From UBA5109 sp038148755 (lineage in GTDB: Bacteria; Pseudomonadota; Gammaproteobacteria; Pseudomonadales; Pseudohongiellaceae), in contig JAYQWA010000002.1 in NCBI GenBank assembly GCA_038148755.1, positions 192,503-256,502 of the forward strand: 64,000 nt of DNA. The letters are read 5' to 3'. Shown here piece by piece: positions 45,354 through 54,695 of the stretch. Both the position numbers and the translations under genes were made by a program. Position 1 is the first letter of the stretch. The number at the start of each line of letters is the position of its first letter. The notes under the pieces are model-generated. The model was not told the origin of the DNA. It ran no database searches and worked only from the letters and a program-made list of their open reading frames with translations.

Positions 45354-46373
45354 CTAGTCACATCCTGCCACGCAATGCCCTTCCCCGTCGAATGACATCG
45401 TGCGTTCACTGACCGCCAGGTAAGCTGGTAATTCCAACTGTTGTATAACCTCATAGGTACGCGATTCTGTTCGAAGTTGACCTCCTGAGGTTGCAGCTTC
45501 ATTCACATGAGTCAAAATCACTGATTTCGGTTCAACAAGTTCGTTGATTACGTAAGGCGCTGAAAGGTATATGCCGGTGTTGTTGCCAAGATTGAGTACA
45601 GCAAGATTTGCTTGATGGAATTCATTGATAACAGTCCTCATCTCTGAATTGATACCGGTATCTCCCGAAAGATATACAACAAGTCCATTACTGAATTTCA
45701 CAACGAATCCTGTAGCAGGACCATATTCAAAAACAGCACCATCGGTTTCAGCCGCCGCACGTTGTTCGACCGAGAGCAGTGCCGGTGGTGCGTTATTTAC
45801 ATGTGAAGCATAGACAATGGTGATTTCAACACCCTGTGTGGCGTCAGCCATTGTCGCATTAAATACGCCTCCCATATCTATTCTTGAGCTACACGCGACT
45901 TCAACCGGAACAGTCGCTACAACAGACTGGCTACAGACAGATAAAGAACCTTCCCCCATTCGCTCAAGCTCACTGGCTATAAACCCCGCCATGGCCCGGG
46001 TTGTCACCAGTACAGCATTTTTTTCAGCCAACACTTCGCTTGTCATGGAGTGTGTAGTAGGAACACGTGCTGAATTTGAGCAAGTTCCCGCACCCACGTC
46101 CTGAAGCCTGCGATCACCCAAATGGTCGCCATGCATGTGGCTAAGCAACACAACATGGATATCACCCAACCTAGGATCATCACCGGAGACAAGGTTGTGT
46201 GCTGGGTCATAAAGCAGCCTTAGTCCAGTCGGGTCTTCAAATATCAGCGCACGATCATTCGCACAAAGTTCACCTGGATGAGAACCCAGCGGCGTGATTT
46301 TTACGTTCTGTGCCAAGACTGGCATAGCCATTAATCCAACTATTAATATAAAGATTTTTTTCAATATGCTCAT
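45354..46373 (-). CDS. Secreted metallo-beta-lactamase-fold hydrolase
   Basis: Predicted periplasmic or secreted metal-dependent hydrolase, substrate unknown. 339 aa. Signal peptide MSILKKIFILIVGLMAMPVLAQ. The metal motif LLSHMHGDHLGD (HxHxDH) is near residue 80, with later ligands likely in YASHVNN, YLSGDTGINSE and ILTHVNEA. The layout resembles UlaG/Zn-dependent hydrolases more than antibiotic beta-lactamases. Six or seven Cys in the mature part suggest disulfides. It is on the opposite strand between lptB and rpoN, where related genomes have nothing. Confidence 0.85.
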   Translation of the reverse strand: MSILKKIFILIVGLMAMPVLAQNVKITPLGSHPGELCANDRALIFEDPTGLRLLYDPAHNLVSGDDPRLGDIHVVLLSHMHGDHLGDRRLQDVGAGTCSNSARVPTTHSMTSEVLAEKNAVLVTTRAMAGFIASELERMGEGSLSVCSQSVVATVPVEVACSSRIDMGGVFNATMADATQGVEITIVYASHVNNAPPALLSVEQRAAAETDGAVFEYGPATGFVVKFSNGLVVYLSGDTGINSEMRTVINEFHQANLAVLNLGNNTGIYLSAPYVINELVEPKSVILTHVNEAATSGGQLRTESRTYEVIQQLELPAYLAVSERTMSFDGEGHCVAGCD

Positions 46374-46542
46374 TTAGTTCTCCAGTTTTTTGCTTCTTGG
46401 TATCAGAGTAAATCGCACTAAGAGATCAATTTCAATTTTGACTTATTCGGTATGATAATTGCATGAACTTTGCTATAGTCATTAGCGATTCAACCTTGTG
46501 TTCTGATATATATGCTCTACGCAATATAGAAGTTAGCGTTTT

Positions 46543-48060
46543 ATGAAATTATCGCTTCAACTCAAGTTAGGCCAACAGCTAACCATGACTCCCCAGTTGC
46601 AACAGGCAATTCGTCTGCTGCAGCTTTCTACATTGGATCTGCAGCAGGAAATTCAGGAAGCGCTGGAAACCAATCCCATGCTCGAGATGGATGAGTCCAA
46701 CTCCGAAAATGATAACGCTGAAAATAATCAAGGTGATAGCCAACAGGATGAGCCAATAGCCAAATCTGAAAAGAGCACCGAACGAAGCGATTCTGAAAAT
46801 GATGAATTTCAGGAATTACAAAACAGCGACTGGAATGAAAATGAAATTCCCGATGAACTTGCTGTCGATAGCTCCTGGGATGATATCTATATTAATACGA
46901 CGCCTGGCTCATCCTATAACAGCACCAATCAGGCTGGCGAAGACAGCGATTTCGAATCCAGGAACAGTGCCGTTGAATCACTGCAGGATCACCTGAACTG
47001 GCAGCTCAATCTTACTCCCATGTCTGACAGTGACCGCCTGATCGCGATGGCAATTATTGATTCAATTGACCCTAATGGCTTATTGACTTCAAGTATATCC
47101 TCAATTCATGCCGGTCTTATCAGAGAGCTTGATATAGAAGAAGATGAAGTCCTGGCCGTATTACATCGAATTCAGCAATTTGATCCGGTTGGCGTGGGAT
47201 ATCGAGACCTAAACGAATGTTTACGTCTGCAGCTCGCGCATTGTGACCCTGAAAGCCTTGGTTATCATCTGGCTGGCAAAATCATTGATAACTTTCTTCC
47301 ACAGCTGGCCACACGCGATTACAAGCTGATCATGAAACGACTCAGAGTCAAAGAAGAAGAGTTGAAAGCTGCTTTGCAGATAATCCTTAGCCTGAACCCT
47401 AAACCCGGTTCTGAAATAACCTTATCAGATACACAATATGTCGTTCCTGATGTCTTCGTCACCAAAGAAAAAGGGCGCTGGAAAGTCGAACTCAATCCTG
47501 ACACCACACCATCTATTCGGGTTAATCCTGATTATGCCTCTCTGGTAGGACGTGGGGGCTCCGGCAGCGACAATGCTTATCTGAAAGATAGTCTGCAGGA
47601 AGCACGCTGGTTTCTGAAAAGCTTACAAAGCCGTAACGAAACATTATTGAAAGTCGCCCGTAATATTGTGGACCACCAAAGAGGTTTTTTTGATTATGGC
47701 GATGAAGCGATGAAACCGCTGGTTTTACACGACATCGCTGAAGCAGTAGGCATGCATGAATCAACCATCTCACGCGTAACCACCCAGAAATATATGCATA
47801 CACCGCGTGGCATCTACGAGTTAAAGTACTTTTTCTCTTCTCATGTAGCCACGCACGAAGGTGGGGAATGCTCTTCTACCGCTATTCGCGCACTCATTAA
47901 GAAGCTGGTAGCCAGCGAAAATCCACAAAAACCCCTCAGTGATAGCAAAATTACTTCCCTTTTAGGTGAACAAGGTATTAATATTGCGCGCCGAACCATT
48001 GCGAAATACAGGGAATCCCTGTCCATCTCACCTTCAAATGAAAGGAAACGTCTACTTTAA
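46543..48060 (+). CDS. rpoN: RNA polymerase sigma-54 factor
   Basis: Alternative sigma factor for enhancer-dependent promoters. 505 aa. Region I is Gln-rich with LGQQLTMTPQLQQAIRLLQL; region II is very acidic (about residues 50-130); core-binding domain; HTH ESTISRVTTQKYMHTP near residue 405; RpoN box ARRTIAKYRE near the C-terminus. 96 bp upstream of ptsN. Confidence 0.98.
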   Translation: MKLSLQLKLGQQLTMTPQLQQAIRLLQLSTLDLQQEIQEALETNPMLEMDESNSENDNAENNQGDSQQDEPIAKSEKSTERSDSENDEFQELQNSDWNENEIPDELAVDSSWDDIYINTTPGSSYNSTNQAGEDSDFESRNSAVESLQDHLNWQLNLTPMSDSDRLIAMAIIDSIDPNGLLTSSISSIHAGLIRELDIEEDEVLAVLHRIQQFDPVGVGYRDLNECLRLQLAHCDPESLGYHLAGKIIDNFLPQLATRDYKLIMKRLRVKEEELKAALQIILSLNPKPGSEITLSDTQYVVPDVFVTKEKGRWKVELNPDTTPSIRVNPDYASLVGRGGSGSDNAYLKDSLQEARWFLKSLQSRNETLLKVARNIVDHQRGFFDYGDEAMKPLVLHDIAEAVGMHESTISRVTTQKYMHTPRGIYELKYFFSSHVATHEGGECSSTAIRALIKKLVASENPQKPLSDSKITSLLGEQGINIARRTIAKYRESLSISPSNERKRLL

Positions 48061-48156
48061 GCAGCGTTACTTGGCAAATATTTAAAAAAATACATTTAGA
48101 AGGCATCTGGTTACCCTAAAAAGGTTACTGTTAATTTAAGACACAATTTAAAAACC

Positions 48157-48624
48157 ATGCAGCTTGAATCAATCATAAGTCCTGAACTCACCTTTTGTAA
48201 TGTTGAAGGTGGAAGCAAGAAACGTTTGTTGGAGACCAGCTCTGAATTAATCGCCAGCAAAGTTGATATAAATCCTGATGAAGTTTATGAAGCGTTGATC
48301 GCCCGGGAACAACTGGGCAGTACGGGATTGGGTAATGGCATTGCCATCCCGCATTGCCGTGTCCCTAAATGTGAAAAGACGATAGGCTGTCTGGTAAAAC
48401 TGGCCAACCCGATAGATTTTGATGCCATTGATCAAAAACCCGTTGATTTGCTGTTTTTCCTGCTGGTCCCGGAAAACACCATTAAAGGGCATCTTGAGGT
48501 ATTAAGAACCCTGGCCGAACTCTTTAAAAACCAAAGCTACTGTGACAATCTCAGAAAAAGTCAGAGCGATGCTGAATTATACGCTGCTGCCATGCGGGTT
48601 CCCGGCTCTGCTGAAAAGTCTTGA
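48157..48624 (+). CDS. ptsN: PTS IIA-like nitrogen regulatory protein PtsN
   Basis: EIIA-Ntr of the nitrogen PTS; phosphorylated from NPr and modulates potassium and nitrogen responses. 155 aa. Active-site His66 in GIAIPHCRVP, preceded by REQLGSTGLGNG. hpf, which lies between rpoN and ptsN in many relatives, is absent: only 96 bp separate the genes here. Confidence 0.97.
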   Translation: MQLESIISPELTFCNVEGGSKKRLLETSSELIASKVDINPDEVYEALIAREQLGSTGLGNGIAIPHCRVPKCEKTIGCLVKLANPIDFDAIDQKPVDLLFFLLVPENTIKGHLEVLRTLAELFKNQSYCDNLRKSQSDAELYAAAMRVPGSAEKS

Positions 48625-48727
48625 CCAGGCTTTATCCCCTCTTTATACAAAACAATTAAAATACACAGCACAGCCTAGGCTTTTCCGGGCTTTCCCCTTA
48701 TTTTTGAAAATAGCATAGAATGTCAGC

Positions 48728-49591
48728 ATGAAACTTATCATTATCAGTGGCCGTTCCGGATCAGGTAAAAGTACCTGCCTGCATGTCTTGGAGGATCTGG
48801 GTTATTACTGTGTCGACAATATGCCTGCCAGCCTGCTGACCGCACTGGCAGAACGCATCGCTGAAGAGAACGATAATGAACTGGATAAAGTTGCTGTCAG
48901 TATCGATGCGCGCAATCTGTCTGGAGATCTTTCCAAATTCAGGGAAATTTTTAATCAGCTCGATAAGTCAGCGCTGGACAGCCAGATAATCTTTCTGGAT
49001 GCGGAAACCAACACTTTGCTCAAGCGCTTCAGCGAGACCCGGCGCAAGCATCCCCTAAGTAATTCAGAGCTGGGTCTGCTAGAAGCCATCAAGCTGGAAA
49101 AAGAACTGCTCTCTCCTATTGCCAACCTCGCCAGTTTAACTATAGATACCAGCAGCTTAAATCTGCATGATCTGCGCGATATTGTGCGTGACCGGGTAGC
49201 CAACCATGAGCAGGACACCCTGGCCTTACAATTTCAGTCTTTTGGCTTTAAACATGGCATTCCCATAGATGCCGACATGGTTTACGACGTCCGTTGCCTG
49301 CCCAACCCCTACTGGGTCAGCACTCTCAGAGGCCTGACCGGGCTCGATCAAGCAGTGATGGACTATCTTGAATCAGAGTCGGAAGTTGAAAGAATGTTCA
49401 ATGATATCAAAGACTTTCTTGAAAACTGGATTCCCTGTTTCGAGCGCAACAACCGTAGTTACATCACGATTGCCCTGGGATGCACCGGAGGACAGCATCG
49501 TTCTGTCTTTTTAAGTGAAAAACTGGGGAAGCATTTCTCGCAAACAATTAGTAACATTCAGGTTCGACATAGAGAATTAAGCAATATCTGA
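48728..49591 (+). CDS. rapZ: RNase adapter protein RapZ
   Basis: ATP-binding protein that, in E. coli, targets the small RNA GlmZ for RNase E and so controls glucosamine-6-phosphate synthase. 287 aa. Walker A IISGRSGSGKSTCLHVLED, YCVDNMPASLL, Walker B-like IIFLDAETNTLLKRFSETRR, and C-terminal ALGCTGGQHRSVFLSEKL. Followed by ptsO after 3 bp. Confidence 0.97.
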   Translation: MKLIIISGRSGSGKSTCLHVLEDLGYYCVDNMPASLLTALAERIAEENDNELDKVAVSIDARNLSGDLSKFREIFNQLDKSALDSQIIFLDAETNTLLKRFSETRRKHPLSNSELGLLEAIKLEKELLSPIANLASLTIDTSSLNLHDLRDIVRDRVANHEQDTLALQFQSFGFKHGIPIDADMVYDVRCLPNPYWVSTLRGLTGLDQAVMDYLESESEVERMFNDIKDFLENWIPCFERNNRSYITIALGCTGGQHRSVFLSEKLGKHFSQTISNIQVRHRELSNI

Positions 49592-49594
49592 ACG

Positions 49595-49861
49595 ATGATT
49601 GAAGATAAAATAACAATTAGTAACAAAGCCGGTCTGCATGCCCGGGCGGCAGCCAGGCTGGTGGAAGTCGTCAATAAATTCGAATCCCAGTTTGAAATTG
49701 GCAACCAGGAAAAAATGGTCGATGGTAAAAGCATACTGTCAATCATGCTGCTGGCGGCATCTCCTGGTACCGTCCTGGACATAAGGCTGGATGGTAACGA
49801 TGAGCATGAAGCCCTGTCTGCGATTGTTGAACTCGTCGCCAATAAATTCGATGAAGAATAA
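49595..49861 (+). CDS. ptsO: Phosphocarrier protein NPr (HPr family)
   Basis: Phosphocarrier between EI-Ntr and PtsN. 88 aa. Active-site His16 in NKAGLHARAAARLVEV, and the regulatory-helix segment KMVDGKSILSIMLLAA. Translationally close to rapZ (stop-to-start 3 bp), as in enterics and pseudomonads. It ends 6 bp from the convergent antiporter gene. Confidence 0.96.
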   Translation: MIEDKITISNKAGLHARAAARLVEVVNKFESQFEIGNQEKMVDGKSILSIMLLAASPGTVLDIRLDGNDEHEALSAIVELVANKFDEE

Positions 49862-49867
49862 CCAATA

Positions 49868-51553
49868 TTAAGCGTCGACTTTTTTTGCAACCAGCAGTAA
49901 AAACAAACTAAAAAATCCTATCACCAGCAATATTGCCAGCCATAAAGGCACACCAGCCATTGCGGGCAGATACCCCAGGCCTATGGCACTGGCAGAAACC
50001 AGCAAAGCATAAGGAAACTGGGTTCGCACATGATGTATATGATCACATGAAGTCGCAATTGAACTCATTACTGTTGTATCTGAAATAGGCGAACAGTGAT
50101 CCCCAAAAATTGCACCATCAAGGACAGCCGCCAGACTCATAATAGTCACCACCCCATAAACACCACCATCCAGCTGAAAGGCAATCTGGGACGTAATCGG
50201 TATAAAAATTGCCATGGTTCCCCAGGCAGTACCAGTCGCAAGAGCGGCAGCGGCGCTCAGTACAAAAACGATCACCGGATAAATAACTGCGGGCATTGCA
50301 TCACCAACAACAGCGACAAGAAATGGGCCTGTTTGCAGTTCATTACATATACCACTGAGAGTCCAGGCCAGGATTAAAATCTCCCAGGGATATAAAGTCG
50401 ATTTTGCCCCCTGTTTAATTGCCCGGCCAATGGATTGTTTTGGTATGGCTGCAACAACAACTGCACAAAACATGGCTGTTATCAAAGCGAGTAAGCCAGC
50501 AATATTCAACACATGAACATTATTTTCAGAAGTCGAGATGACTTCCCGCCAGGCTTCGAAACTCAAAATAGCCACCGGATTTTCTGCAAGCAGGCTTAAC
50601 CCGCCGCCATCTATCCAAAGCCCCAGAAACAACACAAAAAACAACACCCCGAAAGGCACAAAGGCGGTAGACATTTTAATCCTGGCCGACTGCTCAGGCT
50701 CTATATTGTCGTTGACTTTAGCGAGCAGAGTTGCATCAACAGCGCTGACTTCACCCCTTCTGCCTCGGCGTTCAGCCAACAGCATGCCGCCGAATTCACG
50801 CCTTGACCAGATATTCACAAAAATAAACACAATCATAAAGATGCAATAGAAACGATAGCCAAGTGCATCAAGAAACATGGAATAGGCATCCCGTCCCAAA
50901 TCCAGTGCAGCACTGACTTCAGAAAAAATACCAAGTTCATAGCCAATCCAGGTCGACATTAAGGCGATACCTGAAATTGGTGCCGCCGTTGCGTCAACCA
51001 GAAATGCGAGTTTTTCCCTGCTTACCCGCATTGAATCTGAAATCGGGCGCATTGAAGTCCCGACGATCATAACGTTGGCATAATCATCAATAAAAACCAG
51101 AAAGCCCATTAGTGTGGTAATAAACTGGGTGGACCTGGGACCTCTGGCATATTGCTCCAGCCACCTGACAATGGCCAGCAATCCGCCGGAAAGAATAACG
51201 ATACTGACCATTGTCAGCATCAGCAAAATAAACGCGAGTACCGCCAGATTAAAAGGGTCACTTATCACTCGCCAAAGTTGCTCCCCTAAAGTGACAAAGC
51301 TTGCTCCCCAGGCAGATGTTTGCGTTATTGCCGATGGCACATTAATCAATAAGCTGCCAAGAACCACTCCAGCGGCCAGACTCAACAACAAAAGCCGGGT
51401 AGCGATGGCAAAAGCCACTGCAATGACCGGCGGTAAAATGCTATACCACACGACATCACTTCTGGCCGGATCAGGCTGGAAAAACCAGGCCAGGACTGAG
51501 AATCCAATGACCACCAGCAAGGCAATCAATATTTGTAATTTGCTGTTTGACAT
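49868..51553 (-). CDS. NhaC-family Na+/H+ antiporter
   Basis: Inner-membrane transporter, likely sodium/proton exchange; amino-acid exchange is known for some members. 561 aa with about 12-13 helices. Characteristic segments: FITTLMGFLVFIDDYANVMI, MRPISDSMRVSREKLAFLVD, ATGTAWGTMAIFIPI and AILDGAIFGDHCSPISDTTV-type residues. One nonpolar C-terminus. Alone on the minus strand, convergent with ptsO. Confidence 0.92.
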   Translation of the reverse strand: MSNSKLQILIALLVVIGFSVLAWFFQPDPARSDVVWYSILPPVIAVAFAIATRLLLLSLAAGVVLGSLLINVPSAITQTSAWGASFVTLGEQLWRVISDPFNLAVLAFILLMLTMVSIVILSGGLLAIVRWLEQYARGPRSTQFITTLMGFLVFIDDYANVMIVGTSMRPISDSMRVSREKLAFLVDATAAPISGIALMSTWIGYELGIFSEVSAALDLGRDAYSMFLDALGYRFYCIFMIVFIFVNIWSRREFGGMLLAERRGRRGEVSAVDATLLAKVNDNIEPEQSARIKMSTAFVPFGVLFFVLFLGLWIDGGGLSLLAENPVAILSFEAWREVISTSENNVHVLNIAGLLALITAMFCAVVVAAIPKQSIGRAIKQGAKSTLYPWEILILAWTLSGICNELQTGPFLVAVVGDAMPAVIYPVIVFVLSAAAALATGTAWGTMAIFIPITSQIAFQLDGGVYGVVTIMSLAAVLDGAIFGDHCSPISDTTVMSSIATSCDHIHHVRTQFPYALLVSASAIGLGYLPAMAGVPLWLAILLVIGFFSLFLLLVAKKVDA

Positions 51554-51602
51554 AAAATTTACTTAAGAGCCTCTGGCCCCTACCTTCCCTGCTGACAATT
51601 TA

Positions 51603-51726
51603 AAAACATGATGCGTGCAGCCAAGACAAGGCAAAATTAGATATAAAGCGCAGTTTACACATACTAAATGAGCAGTTTTATCTAATTTTTTAAGGCAGGA
51701 TTGGCAAGCGTAATGGTTTTTCAATA
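51603..51726. repeat. Dispersed intergenic repeat, copy C
   Basis: Matches copy A (14549-14672) block by block: TAAAAACATGATGCGTGCAG, CAAGACAAGGCAAAA, TTTACACATACTAAATGAG, TTTTTTAAGGCAG, TTGGCAAGCGTAATGG. Ends TAAAAAC / GGTTTTTC are inverted. It fills most of the gap between the divergent antiporter and mgtE genes. Confidence 0.7.
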
Positions 51727-51837
51727 GTCAGCTAGGGCTTTGCGTTCTTCGCACTGATATAATACCCGCTTCCATCAACGGATGTCTTTGCAGGTTTTTC
51801 CGGAAACCGAAAAGAAATTAGAAAAAGTTGACCAAGC

Positions 51838-53193
51838 ATGCAGCCAAGTGAAAGCACCAACCAGACTCAGGAGCAACTTGAAGCGTTGAGAGCCGCGCTG
51901 GATAGTGGTTACTTTGTGCGTGTTCGGCAAATGCTTAACGACCTGCCAGCTCCCACTATTGCGCATTTGCTTGAGTCTTCGCCGCATAAAGCCAGAGAAA
52001 CTTTATGGCGTCTGGTTTCTAAAGAAAACGAAGGGGAAGTATTAAATTTCCTCAATGAAGATTTACAAAGTGACATCTTAAACAAATTAAGCCCGGCAGA
52101 GGTTGTCAGCCTAACAGAAGGTCTGGACACCGATGACATCGCTGATATTCTGCAGCAGCTCCCTGATCAGGAAATCAATGAAGTCCTACTTGCCATGGGA
52201 GATCAGGACAGACAGCGTCTGGAAGCTGTACTTTCCTATCCTGAAGATACTGCCGGTGGCCTGCTCAATACCGACACCATCACAGTACGAAGTAACCATA
52301 CACTGGATGTCGTACTGCGTTACCTGCGACGCCATGATGAAATTCCAAGCATGACCGATAATATTCTTGTCGTGAGTCGGGAGGATTATCTTGTCGGTCT
52401 GTTACCTCTGCGTAAGGTACTGGTTTCCGACCCCGGGTTAACTGTCAGTGAAATCATGATTACAGACTTTGAAGCCATTCCTGTCTCCATGCCCGATAAC
52501 GAAGTTGCACAACTTTTTGAAAGAATGGACTGGATCTCCGCGCCGGTTGTCGATGAAGACGGTAAATTGCTGGGACGTATCACGATTGACGACATTGTTG
52601 ACGTCATTATGGAGGATGCCGACCACTCGCTCATGAGCATGGCCGGTCTTGACGAAGAAGATGATACCTTTGCCCCAGTCTGGAAAACAGCCAAGCGCCG
52701 AGCTGTCTGGTTGGGCGTAAACCTGATAACAGCTTTTATTGCCGCATTCGTCATTAACCGCTTCTCGGAAACCATAGATCAGGTCGTTGCTTTGGCTGTA
52801 TTGATGACGATAGTAGCAAGTATGGGCGGCGTTGCCGGGAATCAGACTCTAACGCTGGTTATCAGAAGCATGGCCATCGGACAGATAGGGAAAACCAATT
52901 CATTATGGCTGATGTGGCGAGAACTGGGCGTTGGTTTTCTAAATGGTTTGCTGTGGGCTCTGGTAGCTGCCGTGATAGCAATAATCTGGTTCTCTGATAA
53001 TAAGCTCGCTTATATATTTGCTGGAGCAATGATCGTTAATTTGCTGGTTGCTGCTTTATCCGGCGCCTTTCTGCCTATGTTTCTTAAAAAACTCAAAATA
53101 GACCCTGCCCTGGCCGGTAGCGTGGTACTCACCACGATTACTGATGTGGTGGGCTTCTTGTCCTTCCTCGGCCTTGCAGCATTATTATATTAA
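51838..53193 (+). CDS. mgtE: Magnesium transporter MgtE
   Basis: Mg2+-gated magnesium channel. 451 aa. Acidic N domain (residues about 25-130) with LSPAEVVSLTEGLDTDDIAD and DTAGGLL; two CBS domains (about 135-255) with IMITDFEAIPVSMPDNEVAQ; and five C-terminal helices beginning about 285, including GNQTLTLVIRSMAIGQI. The start has only a weak ribosome site. Followed by darP after 5 bp. Confidence 0.96.
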   Translation: MQPSESTNQTQEQLEALRAALDSGYFVRVRQMLNDLPAPTIAHLLESSPHKARETLWRLVSKENEGEVLNFLNEDLQSDILNKLSPAEVVSLTEGLDTDDIADILQQLPDQEINEVLLAMGDQDRQRLEAVLSYPEDTAGGLLNTDTITVRSNHTLDVVLRYLRRHDEIPSMTDNILVVSREDYLVGLLPLRKVLVSDPGLTVSEIMITDFEAIPVSMPDNEVAQLFERMDWISAPVVDEDGKLLGRITIDDIVDVIMEDADHSLMSMAGLDEEDDTFAPVWKTAKRRAVWLGVNLITAFIAAFVINRFSETIDQVVALAVLMTIVASMGGVAGNQTLTLVIRSMAIGQIGKTNSLWLMWRELGVGFLNGLLWALVAAVIAIIWFSDNKLAYIFAGAMIVNLLVAALSGAFLPMFLKKLKIDPALAGSVVLTTITDVVGFLSFLGLAALLY

Positions 53194-53198
53194 TCGAC

Positions 53199-53744
53199 AT
53201 GAGCAGCTCTGCCGACAGTCCTCCCTTTAACGATCCCGAAGATTCTCTTTCAGACACTGAAGAAATTGTCAGTAAAAGTCAGCGTAAACGTGAAATGCTG
53301 GCTTTACAGGAACTGGGCAAGAGGCTGACCGAGATCAACGATCAACTCCTGGAAAAATGTCAGCTGCCTGCTGACTTGTCCATTGCTGTTCAGGATTTCA
53401 AACGCTTACCCAACAAACATGAAGCCCGTCGGAGACAACTGCAATATATCGGCAAATTAATGCGCAGTGTTGATACGGACCTAATCGAAAAAGTACTGGA
53501 ACAGGATCAGCAAAGTGCCAATTTGAACAAACGTTTTTTCAAACAGATGGAAGAACTCAGAGAAAAACTGCTAGCCGGTTCAGAAGAAACTTTACAGAGT
53601 CTGATTACCGAACACCCTGATCTGGATATACAGTACCTGCGACAGCTTATTCGTCAGGCACAAAAAGAACAGGTTCAAAACAAGGCTCCGAGCTCAAGCA
53701 GAAAACTTTTCCAGTATTTACGTGAACTCAAGCAAACAGATTAG
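53199..53744 (+). CDS. darP: Ribosome biogenesis factor DarP (YjgA, DUF615)
   Basis: Promotes late assembly of the 50S subunit. 181 aa, mostly helical and charged. Family segments: SKSQRKREMLALQELGKRL, LPADLSIAVQDFKRLPNKHE, ARRRQLQYIGKLMR and IQYLRQLIRQAQKEQ. Its stop codon overlaps that of the convergent mrp gene, so the two mRNAs share their 3' ends. Confidence 0.94.
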   Translation: MSSSADSPPFNDPEDSLSDTEEIVSKSQRKREMLALQELGKRLTEINDQLLEKCQLPADLSIAVQDFKRLPNKHEARRRQLQYIGKLMRSVDTDLIEKVLEQDQQSANLNKRFFKQMEELREKLLAGSEETLQSLITEHPDLDIQYLRQLIRQAQKEQVQNKAPSSSRKLFQYLRELKQTD

Positions 53745-54577
53745 TCATCAATGATATTAATTCCCGGCATACTCAGACTGCTGTTTAAATCCTTTACAGT
53801 GTCACTCACATTAGCAGCAATATTTCGATAAATATCGGCTACTTTGCCATAGGCATCTGCTGCAACAATTGGTATTCCTTCATCACTGCGCTCACGAATG
53901 GCAGAATCCAGCGGCAAGCTGCCCAGGACATTAACCTTATAATCTTGGGCAATACGCTCTGCCCCGCCTTCGCCAAAAATATGCTCAAGGTGACCACACT
54001 CGCTGCATATATGCAGCCCCATATTTTCAACCACGCCCAGAATTGGAATGCCAACTTTGCGAAACATTTCAATGCCACGTTTGGCATCCAGCAGGGCAAC
54101 ATCCTGCGGAGTAGTGACAATAACAGCACCGGTGACAGGAACCGACTGTGCCAGACTTAATTGAATATCACCGGTTCCAGGCGGCATATCCACCACCAGA
54201 TAATCCAGTTCACCCCACTGCGTATCATTGAGTATCTGATTAAAGGCTCCCATGACCATTGGGCCACGCCAGGCCATGGCCTGATTTGCATCAACCAGAA
54301 AGCCGATTGAGTGACACACAATGCCATGTGCACTGATTGGTTTCATAGTGCGTTCATCGACAATTTCAGGTCGTGTTCCTTCCGGCAAGCCCAGCATGGT
54401 CGGAATACTCGGTCCATAGATATCAGCATCATACAGACCAACCTTTGCTCCCTGGTCTTTCAGAGCCAGAGATAGGTTAACGGCTGTCGTGGATTTACCG
54501 ACACCACCCTTTCCCGATGCAACAACAATGATGTTTTTTATGCCCGCCAGATTCGGGCTTGTGTCTGTCTGCTTCAT
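53741..54577 (-). CDS. mrp: Iron-sulfur carrier protein Mrp/ApbC
   Basis: P-loop ATPase that carries and donates iron-sulfur clusters. 278 aa, lacking the N-terminal MIP18 (DUF59) domain of the ~370-aa form. Motifs: VVASGKGGVGKSTTAVNLSL (deviant Walker A), YDADIYGPSIPTMLGL, VDMPPGTGDIQLSLAQ, and the cluster-binding CSECGHLEHIFGEGG. Alone on its strand downstream of a terminator. Confidence 0.95.
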   Translation of the reverse strand: MKQTDTSPNLAGIKNIIVVASGKGGVGKSTTAVNLSLALKDQGAKVGLYDADIYGPSIPTMLGLPEGTRPEIVDERTMKPISAHGIVCHSIGFLVDANQAMAWRGPMVMGAFNQILNDTQWGELDYLVVDMPPGTGDIQLSLAQSVPVTGAVIVTTPQDVALLDAKRGIEMFRKVGIPILGVVENMGLHICSECGHLEHIFGEGGAERIAQDYKVNVLGSLPLDSAIRERSDEGIPIVAADAYGKVADIYRNIAANVSDTVKDLNSSLSMPGINIIDD

Positions 54578-54653
54578 ACAACTCTCTAAAATTTTCTGTT
54601 AGCTCAGTATAACAAAGGCTAATAAGCATTAGCTTATGCAAAATTCGCCTACA

Positions 54654-54679
54654 AAAAAGGGGCTCTAGAGCCCCTTTTT
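54654..54679. terminator. Intrinsic terminator between mrp and hppA
   Basis: Perfect palindrome AAAAAGGGGCTC / GAGCCCCTTTTT around TA, with A- and T-runs on each side. It ends hppA transcription and would also stop reads coming from the other strand. Confidence 0.9.
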
Positions 54680-54695
54680 CTTATTACCTTATGAC

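Noticed and set aside
51775..51987. Minus-strand 70-aa frame at the start of mgtE
   Set aside because: Mostly antisense to the mgtE N-terminus, no recognisable features.
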